Positions 12,601 to 24,600 of a stretch of 64,000 bases of DNA are shown here, piece by piece (positions within the stretch are counted from its first letter, which is position 1; each line of letters begins with the position of its first letter). Source of the DNA: Protonemura montana (Eukaryota; Arthropoda; Insecta; Plecoptera; Nemouridae); the NCBI GenBank assembly GCA_947568835.1, contig OX387612.1, positions 12,092,001 through 12,156,000 of the forward strand, read 5' to 3'. The position numbers were made by a program, and so were the translations under genes. The notes under the pieces are model-generated. The model was given only the letters and a program-made list of their open reading frames with translations. It was not told the DNA's origin and searched no databases.

Positions 12601-15600
12601 CACCCTGTCACCCTGGCCATACCAGTGCTAGACAAGCACCCTGACACCCTGACTATACCAGTGCTCGACAAGCACCCTGACACCCTGGCCATACCAGTGC
12701 TAGACAAGCACCCTGACACCCTGGCCATACCAGTGCTAGACAAGCACCCTGACACCCTGGCCATACCAGTGCTAGACAAGCACCCTGACACCCTGGCCAT
12801 ACCAGTGCTAGACAAGCACCCTGACACCCTGGCCATACCAGTGCTAGACAAGCACCCTGTCACCCTGACCATACCAGTGCTAGACAAGCACCCTGACACC
12901 CTGGCCATACCAGTGCTAGACAAGCACCCTGACACCCCGGCCATACCAGTGCTAGACAAGCACCCTGACACCCTGGCCATACCAGTGCTGGACAAGCACC
13001 CTGACACCCCGGCCATACCAGTGCTAGACAAGCACCCTGACACCCCGGCCATACCAGTGCTAGACAAGCACCCTGACACCCTGGCCATACCAGTGCTAGA
13101 CAAGCACCCTGACACCCCGGCCATACCAGTGCTAGACAAACACCCTGACACCCCGGCCATACCAGTGCTAGACAAGCACCCTGACACCCCGGCCATACCA
13201 GTGCTAAACAAGCACCCTGACACCCTGACCATACCAGTGCTAGACAAGCACCCTGACACCCTGGCCATACCAGTGCTAGATAAGCATCCCGGCCATACCA
13301 GTGCTAGACAAGCACCCTGACACCCCGGCCATACCAGTGCTAGACAAGCACCCTGACACCCTGACCATACCAGTGCTAGACAAGCACCCTGACACCCTGG
13401 CCATACCAGTGCTAGACAAGCACCCTGACACCCTGGCCATACCAGTGCTAGACAAGCACCCTGACACCCTGGCCATACCAGTGCTAGATAAGCACCCTGA
13501 CACCCTGGCCATACCAGTGCTAGACAAGCACCCTGACACCCCGACCATACCAGTGCTAGACAAGCACCCTGACACCCTGGCCATACCAGTGCTAGACAAG
13601 CACCCTGACACCCTGGCCATACCAGTGCTAGACAAGCACCCTGACACCCCGACCATACCAGTGCTAGACAAGCACCCTGACACCCTGGCCATACCAGTGC
13701 TAGACAAGCACCCTGACACCCTGGCCATACCAGTGCTAGACAAGCACCCTGACACCCTGGCCATACCAGTGCTAGACAAGCACCCTGACACCCTGGCCAT
13801 ACCAGTGCTAGACAAGCACCCTGACACCCTGGCCATACCAGTGCTAGACAAGCACCCTGACACCCTGGCCATACCAGTGCTAGACAAGCACCCTGACACC
13901 CCGGCCATACCAGTGCTAGACAAGCACCCTGACACCCTGGCCATACCAGTGCTAGACAAGCACCCTGACACCCCGGCCATACCAGTGCTGGACAAGCACC
14001 CTGACCATACCAGTGCTGGACAAGCACCCTGACCATACCAGTGCTAGACAAGCACCCTGACACCCTGGCCATACCAGTGCTAGACAAGCACCCTGACACC
14101 CCGGCCATACCAGTGCTAGACAAGCACCCTGACACCCCGGCCATACCAGTGCTAGACAAGCACCCTGACACCCTGGCCATACCAGTGCTAGACAAGCACC
14201 CTGACACCCCGGCCATACCAGTGCTGGACAAGCACCCTGACACCCTGGCCATACCAGTGCTAGACAAGCACCCTGACACCTCGACCATACCAGTGCTAGA
14301 CAAGCACCCTGACACCCTGGCCATACCAGTGCTAGACAAGCACCCTGACACCCTGACCATACCAGTGCTAGACAAGCACCCTGACACCCCGGCCATACCA
14401 GTGCTAGACAAGCACCCTGACACCCTGACCATACCAGTGCTAGACAAGCACCCTGACACCCTGGCCATACCAGTGCTAGACAAGCACCCTGACACCCCGG
14501 CCATACCAGTGCTGGACAAGCACCCTGACCATACCAGTGCTGGACAAGCACCCTGACCATACCAGTGCTAGACAAGCACCCTGACACCCCGGCCATACCA
14601 GTGCTAGACAAACACCCTGACACCCCGGCCATACCAGTGCTAGACAAGCACCCTGACACCCTGGCCATACCAGTGCTAGACAAGCACCCTGACACCCCGG
14701 CCATACCAGTGCTAGACAAGCATCCTGACACCCCGGCCATACCAGTGCTAGACAAGCACCCTGACACCCCGGCCATACCAGTGCCATACTTTGCTACTGA
14801 TTGTTGTTGTTGTTTTTGTTGATGCTAGGAGCTTATGAAGCTTATGGGTCTGTCCCGTGGTTTGCTCTGGCTGTCGTGGTTCCTGCGAGGTTTCCTCTTG
14901 AGCGAGATCTTCTTTACTCTCTACGTCGGGTAAGCTTCCGGTTACTTCTGGTTTCCTGCCCAAGGTTTTCCTGTTAACAGAAGTGGCATGTGCTGCCTGG
15001 AAAGAGGCAAATCCCCCTATTGTTTAAATTATAAAGCAAAATGAGCAAACTTATTCCGTAAGCAAAATAAACTTATCAGGCCTTCATGTCTCTCGAATGA
15101 CATCCTTTAAGAAAAGCCAAAGAAATTTGTAATTCAACTATTTTTTTGGTTAATGACATTTATTTGAAAGTTTCGATGACCGAACAAGGCATCTTTTAAT
15201 GTAAGTAGATTTCCATAATTATCACTGAACATTTGAATTGATTGCCTTGTGAGGAAAAATTCCTCACAGCACTAGAACAGCCTGAGAACAGCACTAGAAC
15301 AGCACTAGAACAGCATTAGAACAGCACTAGAACAGAACAAGAACAGCACTAGAACAGCACTAGAACAGCCTGAGAACAGCACTAGAACAGCACTAGAACA
15401 GCATTAGAACAGCACTAGAACAGCATTAGAACAGCACTAGAACAGCACTAGAACAGCACTAGAACAGCACTAGAACAGCACTAGAACAGCACTAGAACAG
15501 CACTAGAACAGAACTAGAACAGCACTAGAACAGAACTAGAACAGCACTAGAGCAGCACTACAACAGCACTAGAACAGCACTAGAACAGCACTATAACAGC

Positions 15601-18600
15601 ACTAGAACAGCACTAGAACAGCCTTAGAAAAGCACTAGAAAAGCACTAGAACAGCACTAGAACAGCACTAGAACAGCACTAGAACAGCACTAGAACAGCA
15701 CTAGAACAGCACTAGAACAGCACTAGAACAGCACTAGAACAGCACTAGAACAGCACTAGAACAGCACTAGAACAGCACTAGAACAGCACTAGAACAGCAC
15801 TAGAACATCACTAGAACAGCACTAGAACAGCACTAGAACAGCACTAGAACAGCACTAGAACAGCACTAGAACAGCACAAGAACAGCACAAGAACAGCACT
15901 AGAACAGCACAAGGACAGCACTAGAACAGCACTAGAACAGCACTAGAACAGCACTAGAACAGCACTAGAACAGCATTAGAACAGCACTAGAACAGCACTA
16001 GAACAGCACTTGAACAGAATTTGAACAGCACTAGAACAGCACTACAACAGCACTAGAACAGCACTAGAACAGCACTAGAACAGCACTAGAACAGCACTAG
16101 AACAGCAAAGAACAGCACTTGCTCAGCAATAGAAGAGCACTAGAACAGCACTAGAACAGCACTAGAACAGCACTAGAACAGCAATAGAATAGCACTAGAA
16201 CAGCACTAGAACAGCACTGGAACAGCACAAGAACAGCACAAGAACAGCACTAGAACAGCACTAGAACAGCACTAGAACAGCACTAGAACAGCAATAGTAG
16301 AACACTAGAACAGCACTACAACAGCACTAGAACAGCACAAGAACAGCACTAGAACAGCACTAGAACAGCACAAGAACAGCACTAGAACAGCACTAGAACA
16401 GCACTAGAACAGCACTAGAACAGCACTAGAACAGCACTAGAACAGCAATAGAACAGCACTAGAACAGCACTGGAACAGCACTCAAACAGCACTAGAACAG
16501 CACTAGAACAGCACTAGAACAGCACTAGAACAGCACTAGAACAGCACTAGAACAGCACTTGAACAGCAATAGAAGAACACTAGAACAGCACTAGAACAGC
16601 ACTAGAACAGCACTAGAACAGCACTAGAACAGCACAAGAACAGCACTAGAACAGCACTTGAACAGCACTATAACAGCACAAGAACAGCACTTGAACAGCA
16701 CTTGAACAGCACTAGAACAAAACTAGAACAGCACTAGAACAGCACTAGAACATCACTAGAACAGCACTAGAACAGCACTAGAACATCACTAGAACAGCAC
16801 TAGAACAGCACTAGAACAGCACTTGAACAGCACAAGAACAGCACTAGCACAGCACTAGAACAAAACTAGAACAGCACTAGAACAGCACTAGAACAGCACT
16901 AGAACAGCACTAGAAAAGCACTAGAACAGCACTAGAACAGCACTAGAACAGCACTTAGGTTAGGTTAGGTTAGGTTAGGTTCGGTTAGGTTAAGTTGCGT
17001 TAGGTTAGGTTAGGTTAGGTTAGGTTAGGTAATGTTAGGTTAGGTTAGGTTAGGTTAGGTTAGGTTAGGTTAGGTTAGGTTAGGTTAGGTTAGGTTAGGT
17101 TAGGTTAGGTTAGGTAATGTTAGGTTAGGTTAGGTTAGGTTAGGTTAGGTTAGGTTAGGTTAGGTTAGGTTAGGTTAGGTTAGGTTAGGTTAGGTTAGGT
17201 TAGGTTAGGTTAGGTTAGGTTAGGTTAGGTTAGGTTAGGTTAGGTTAGGTTAGGTTAGGTTAGGTTAGGTTAGGTTAGGTTAGGTTAGGTTAGGTGAGGT
17301 TAAGTTAGGTTAGGTTAGGTTAGGTTAGGTTAGGTTAGGTTAGGTTAGGTTAGGTTAGGTTAGGTTAGGTTAGGTTAGGTTAGGTTAGGTTAGGTTAGGT
17401 TAGGTTAGGTTAGGTTAGGTTAGGTTAGGTTAGGTTAGGTTAGGTTAGGTTAGGTTAGGTTAGGTTAGGTTAGGTTAGGTTAGGTTAGGTTAGGTTAGGT
17501 TAGGTTAGGTTAGGTTAGGTGAGGTTAGGTTAGGTTAGGTTAGGTTAGGTTAGGTTAGGTTAGGTTAGGTTAGGTTAGGTTAGGTTCTAGTGCTGTTCTA
17601 GTGCTGTTCTAGTGCTGTTCTAGTGCTGTTCTAGTGCTGTTCTAGTGCTGTTCTAGTGCTGTTCTAGTGCTGTTCTAGTGCTGTTCTAGTGCTGTTCTAG
17701 TGCTCTTTTAGTGCTGTTCTAGTGCTGTTCTAGTGCTGTTCTAGTGCTGTTCTAGTGCTGTTCTAGTGCTGTTCTAGTGCTGTTCTAGTGCTGTTCTAGT
17801 GCTGTTCTAGTGCTGTTCTAGTGCTGTTCTAGTGCTATTCTAGTGCTGTTTTTGTGCTGTTCTAGTGCTGTTCTAGTGCTGTTCTTGTGCTGTTCTTGTG
17901 CTGTTCTTGTGCTGTTCTTGTGCTGTTCTTTGCTGTTCGAATGCTGTTCTAGTGCCGTTCTAGTGCTGTTCAAGTGCTGTTCTAGTGCTGTTCTAGTGCT
18001 GTTCTAGTGCTGTTCTAGTGCTGTTCTAGTGCTGTTCTAGTGCTGTTCTAGTGCTGTTCTAGTGCTGTTCTTGTGCTTTTCTAGTGCTGTTCTAGTGCTG
18101 TTCTAGTGCTGTTCTTGTCCCGTTCTAGTGCTGTTCTAGTGCTGTTCTTGTGCTGTTCTAGTGCTGTTCTAGTGCTGTTCTTGTGCTGTTCTAGTCCTGT
18201 TTTAGTGCTGTTCTCGTGCTGTTCTTGTCCCGTTCTAGTGCTGTTCTAGTGCTGTTCTTGTGCTGTTCAAGTGCTGTTCTAGTGCTGTTCTAGTGCTGTT
18301 CTAGTGCTGTTCTAGTGCTGTTCTTGTGCTGTTTTAGCACAAACAGCACTAGAACAGCAATAGAACAGCACTAGAACAGCATTTGAACAGAAAATCTCCA
18401 CTAATGAGAATACTAACTCGAACTGAGCGCCCCTGGTGGCAATTTTTGTCCCATTAATTTAACTTGTCAGTAAATCATTTTCTATCTCAAGATGTGCATA
18501 ATTTATGCTTATATCTCTAAAATAAAGATACTTATTATTTTAAAATGTATATACAAATTTTATATTATATAACATTTATTTATATTTTTCTTATTTCTGT

Positions 18601-21600
18601 ATTTTTTTCTTATTTTGTATATAATATTTTTATAAAAAAAAGTCGGTTTTTCAAACACAACTTGAACCTCTCTCCACTCTTGAACCAATGCAGGATCGCA
18701 ATCGGCGTCAATCATATAATATCGCAGTCGAACGTCTGGCTGCTGTGGATCACGTTCAGCCTCTTCAGTACAGCCACCGCCACCTTTATCTGCGCCCTAA
18801 GCACACTCACAAAGGTAACCACAGGAACTTCCCTTGACACACATGTCCCTGGCTCCCATTGAAGATGCCAACCCAGCTGTACACATCCATGCTTGCACCC
18901 TGCCCTGTACCTTGACACACATGTCCCTGGCTCCCATTGAAGATGCCAACCCAGCTGTACACATCCATGCTTGCACCATGCCCTATACCTTGACACACAT
19001 GTCCCTGGCTCCCATTGAAGATGCCAACCCAGCTGTACACATCCATGCTTGCACCATGCCCTATACCTTGACACACATGTCCCTGGCTCCCATTGTAGAT
19101 GCCAACCCAGCTGTACACATCCATGCTTGCACCATGCCCTATACCTTGACACACATGTCCCTGGCTCCCATTGAAGATGCCAACCCCAGCTGTACACATC
19201 CATGCTAGCACAATGCCCTATACCTTGACACACATGTCCCTGGCTCCCATTGAAGATGCCAACCCAGCTGTACACATCCATGATTGCACCCTGCCCTATA
19301 CCTTGACACACATGTCCCTGGCTCCCATTGAAGATGCCAACCCAGCTGTACACATCCATGCTTGCACCATGCCCTATACCTTGACACACATGTCCCTGGC
19401 TCCCATTGTAGATGCCAACCCAGCTGTACACATCCATGCTTGCACCATGCCCTATACCTTGACACACATGTCCCTGGCTCCCATTGAAGATGCCAACCCA
19501 GCTGTACACATCCATGCTTGCACCAAGCCCTATACCTTGACACACATGTCCCTGGCTCCCATTGAAGATGCCAACCCAGCTGTACACATCCATGCTTGCA
19601 CCATGCCCTATACCTTGGCACACATGTCCCTGGCTCCCATTGAAGATGCCAACCCAGCTGTACACATCCATGCTAGCACCATGCCCTGTACCTTGACACA
19701 CATGTCCCTGGCTACCATTGAAGATGCCAACCCAGCTGTACACATCCATGCTTGCACCATGCCCTATACCTTGACACACATGTCCCTGGCTCCCATTGAA
19801 GATGCCAACCCAGCTGTACACATCCATGCTTGCACCATGCCCTATACCTTGACACACATGTCCCTGGCTCCCATTGAAGATGCCAACCCAGCTGTACACA
19901 TCCATGCTAGCACCATGCCCTGTACCTTGACACACATGTCCCTGGCTCCCATTGAAGATGCCAACCCAGCTGTACACATCCATGCTTGCACCATGCCCTA
20001 TACCTTGACACACATGTCCCTGGCTCCCATTGAAGATGCCAACCCAGCTGTACACATCCATGCTTGCACCATGCCCTATACCTTGACACACATGTCCCTG
20101 GCTCCCATTGAAGATGCCAACCCAGCTGTACACATCAATGCTAGCACCATGCCCTGTACCTTGACACACATGTCCCTGGCTCCCATTGAAGATGCCAACC
20201 CAGCTGTACACATCCATGCTTGCACCATGCCCTATACCTTGACACACATGTCCCTGACTCCCATTGAAGTTGCCAACCCAGCTGTACACATCCATGCTTG
20301 CACCATGCCCTATACCTTGACACACATGTCCCTGGCTCCCATTGAAGATGCCAACCCAGCTGTACACATCCATGCTTGCACCATGCCCTATACCTTGACA
20401 CACATGTCCCTGACTCCCATTGAAGTTGCCAACCCAGCTGTACACATCCATGCTTGCACCATGCCCTATACCTTGACACACATGTCCCTGGCTCCCATTG
20501 AAGATGCCAACCCAGCTGTACACATCCATGCTTGCACCATGCCCTATACCTTGACACACATGTCCCTGGCTCCCATTGAAGATGCCAACCCAGCTGTACA
20601 CATCCATGCTTGCACCATGCCCTATACCTTGACACACATGTCCCTGGCTCCCATTGAAGTTGCCAACCCAGCTGTACACATCCATGCTTGCACCATGCCC
20701 TATACCTTGACACACATGTCCCTGGCTCCCATTGAAGATGCCAACCCAGCTGTACACATCAATGCTAGCACCATGCCCTGTACCTTGACACACATGTCTC
20801 TCTCTTTAGATATCTATGCGGTTTGCTGCGCCACGAGTCTGTGGTTTTTGTTCCCTATGCTGCTACTTTTTGGCCCCGAATATTCTTGGACCAAGTCGCT
20901 ATCATTCCAGATCCCCACGATGATGATTCCTTCACAGGCGATTGTGGTTGCCTTACAAAGGGTTAATTTTCTGGAAGATTACAGTAAGGAATAATCATTA
21001 CCGTTCACACTACTTTATTTAAGTCAACTCATTGTCACGGAGCAGTTTAACCTTTGTGTTACACCTGATATTCTCTGTTTGCCGTGTTCATCTCAGCAAA
21101 TTTAATGTAATTATAGCGTTTAAGTCGTATGTTTGTTAAGCATTATCTCCTTTTTAAAGTAGTTTCCAGCGAGAGTGTCAGCCCGCGAATCAGACGCTGG
21201 TCTTTTAACTCTTTTCTGGTGACTTTATCACTGGTGAGAAGAGACTGATGTTTGTCTATTTCATTTCCATACTGAACGTGAGAAGAGAGGTAGTGGTGTG
21301 GTAGTGGTGAGGTAGTGGTGTGGTAGTGGTGAGGTAGTGGTGAGGTAGTGGTGTGGTAGTGGTAAGGTAGTGGTGAGGTAGTGGTGTGGTAGTGGTGAGG
21401 TAGTGGTAAGGTAGTGGTGTGGTAGTGGTAAGGTAGTGGTGAGGTAGTGGTGAGGTAGTGGTGAGGTAGTGGTGAGGTAGTGGTGAGGTAGTGGTGAGGT
21501 AGTGGTGTGGTAGTGGTGAGGTAGTGGTGTGGTAGTGGTGTGGTAGTGGTAAGGTAGTGGTGAGGTAGTGGTGTGGTAGTGGTGAGGTAGTGGTAAGGTA

Positions 21601-24600
21601 GTGGTGAGGTAGTGGTGAGGTAGTGGTGAGGTAGTGGTAAGGTAGTGGTGAGGTAGTGGTAAGGTAGTGGTGAGGTAGTGGTGAGGTAGTGGTAAGGTAG
21701 TGGTGAGGTAGTGGTGAGGTAGTGATGAGGTAGTGGTGAGGTAGTGGTGAGGTAGTGGCGAGGTAGTGGTGAGGTAGTGGTGTGGTAGTGGTGAGGTAGT
21801 AGTGAAAGAAGTTGGGTGAGGGGGTAAGAATTAAAAGCTGGGATGGTGGAATGATGGCGCTGGAAGCCAACCCCAGCCAACCCCAGCAAACCCCTGCCAA
21901 CCCCTGCCAACCCCAGCCAACCCCAGCCAACCCCAGCCAACCCCTGCCAACCCCTGCCAACCCCTGCCAACCCTAGCCAACCCCTGCCAACCCCAGCCAA
22001 CCCCAGCCAACCCCAGCTAACCCCAGCCAACCCTAGCCAACCCCTGCCTACCCCAGCCAACCCCAGCCAACCCCAGCCAACCCCAGCCAACCCCAGCCAA
22101 CCCAGCCAACCCCAGCCAACCCGAGCCAACCCCTGCCAACCCCTGCCAACCCCTGCCTACCCCAGCCAACCCCAGCCAACCCCAGCCAACCCCAGCCAAC
22201 CCCAGCCAACCCCAGCCAACCCCTGCCTACCCCAGGCAACCCCAGCCAACCCCAGCCAACCTCAGCCAACCCAGCCAACCCCAGCCAACCCCAGCCAACC
22301 CCAGCAAACCCCAGCCAACCCCAGCCTACCCCAGCCAACCTTAGCCAACCCCAGCCAACCCCAGCCAACCCCAGCCAACCCCAGCCAACCCCAGCCAACC
22401 CCTGCCTACCCCAGCCAACCCCAGCCAACCCCAGCCAACCCCTGCCTACCCCAGCCAACCCCAGCCAACTCCGGCCAACCCCAGCCAACCCCAGCCAACC
22501 CCGGCCAACCCCAGCCAACCCCAGCCAACCCCTGCCAACCCCAGCCAACCCCAGCCAACTCCAGCCAACCCCTGCCAACCCCTGCCAACCCCAGCCAACC
22601 CCAGCCAACCCCTGCCAACCCCAGCCTACCCCAGCCGACCCCAGCCAACCCCAGCCAACCCCAGCCAACCCCAGCCAACCCCTGCCAACCCCTGCCTACC
22701 CCAGCCAACCCCAGCCAACCCCAGCCAACCCCAGCCAACCCAACCAACCCCAGCCAACCCCAGCCAACCCCAGCCAACCCCAGCCAGCCCTAGCCAACCC
22801 CAGCCAACCCCAGCCAACCCCAGCCAACCCCAGCCAACCCAGCCAACCACAGCCAACCCCTGCCTACCCCAGCCAACCCCAGCCAACCCGAGCCAACCCC
22901 TGCCTACCCCTTCCAACCCCAGCCAATCCCTGCCAACCCCTGCCAACCCCTGCCAACCCTAGCCAACCCGAGCCAACCCCTGCCTACCCCTTCCAACCCC
23001 AGCCAACCCCTGCCAACCCCTGCCAACCCCTGCCAACCCTAGCCAACCCGAGCCAACCCCTGCTAACCCCTGCCAACCCCTGCCTACCCCAGCCAACCCC
23101 AGCCTACCCCAGCCAACCCCAGCCAACCCCAGCCAACCCCAGCAAACCCCTGCCAACCCCAGCCAACCCCAGCCAACCCAGCCTACCCCTGCCAACCCCT
23201 GCCAACCACAGCCAACCCCAGCCAACCCCAGCCAACCCCTGCCAACCCCTGCCAACCCCTGCCAACCCCTGCCAACCCCTGCCAACCCCTGCCAACCCCA
23301 GCCAACCCCTGCCAACCCCTGCCAACCCCAGCTAACCCCTGCCAACCCCTGCCAACCCCTGCCAACTTCTGCCAACCCCAGCCAACCCCAGCTAACCCCA
23401 GCCAACCCCAGCCAACCCCAGCAAACCCAAGTCAACCCCAGCCAACCCCAGCCAACCCCAGCCAACCCTAGCCAACCCAGCCAACCCCTGCCAACCCCAA
23501 GCAAACCTAAGCCAACCCCTTCCAACCCCAGCCAACCCCTGCCTACCCCAGCCAACCCCAGCCAACCCCAGACAACCCCAGCCAACCCCTGCCAACCTCA
23601 GTCAACCCCAGCCTCAACTATAACCAAATGGTGACCCCCCTTTCTCGTCTTTCTCGACGGGAAGAAGTTGTAACTACCCGAATGCGCATCGGTCACAGTT
23701 TCCTGTCCCACAACTTTATTTTCAAACGAGAAGAACAACCGATATGCACCCATGTGACCAACCTCTTTCACTCAAACGCCTCCTTATCGAGTGTACCGAC
23801 CACCGTCAATTGCGTGAAAAGCTCAAGCTCCCTGGAAGCATGCAAGAGGCATTGCAAGATAACGCCTGCTCTGTCAATCTGGTGCTGTAGTTTTTAAAAG
23901 AAACTGCTTTTTATGATTTAACTTGACTTTTAGAGTCACTAGCAAATGGACTTTCTAACATTATGTACTTTTTATGAATTAAATCTTGAGTAAACCTCGG
24001 AAAAACTAGTGGAAAACTAGCTAAGCATAAAAAAAATCTGTGTTTTAAGAGCTTTTTTCTAAGCAAATGCTAAGTCGACACAATTTTTGTGAGGTTAATA
24101 ATCTGAAGATCATTGAAAAATGTTGTCATTTTAACAAATGTGTATTGTAAAATGATGACTTTATTTTAATTTTCTTGTGAAATCAATGATTCCCTGACAC
24201 CAAACTCTGGCTGGCCCCGACCTAAAGACAAACAGGATCTGAGTTGGACTTGCAATGCGCAGAATCGGGACTCCAGTGGAGCAACATCAACTGGTCACCA
24301 CCGGATGACGCGCTCACGTACGCGCACATGCTGACAATCCTGTTACTGCAGATCTTGATCTTCGCCCTGGTCACGTGGTACTTAGATGCAGTGCGACCGG
24401 GACCGCACGGAGTCCCAGCTCGCTGGAACTTCTGTCTTCAGGTCGGCCAACAAGAATAATCACATTTCACAGAAACTCCTCGTTCTTTCACCTGCTTGAC
24501 TCTTGCCAGTGGCTGCGAGTATTTAATAAGCAATAACATACAAAGTTTGCTATACGAATTCAAATTGATGGCGCTCAAGGTTAGATCAAGGAGACATAAC

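Noticed and set aside
10532-14787. Long open frames on both strands in the 36-bp array
   Set aside because: Mirror-image frames on both strands with perfect unit periodicity; an intronic minisatellite.
16955-17585. A true chromosome end
   Set aside because: It is interstitial, flanked on both sides by other arrays and by exons of the same gene.
18712-20793. 693-codon minus-strand frame over the 78-bp array
   Set aside because: It runs antisense through exon 6 and the array; periodic and stop-free by unit design.
21143-23595. Gly/Leu/Trp-rich and Thr/His/Tyr-rich frames in intron 7
   Set aside because: Products of the 10- and 11-bp arrays; no domain.
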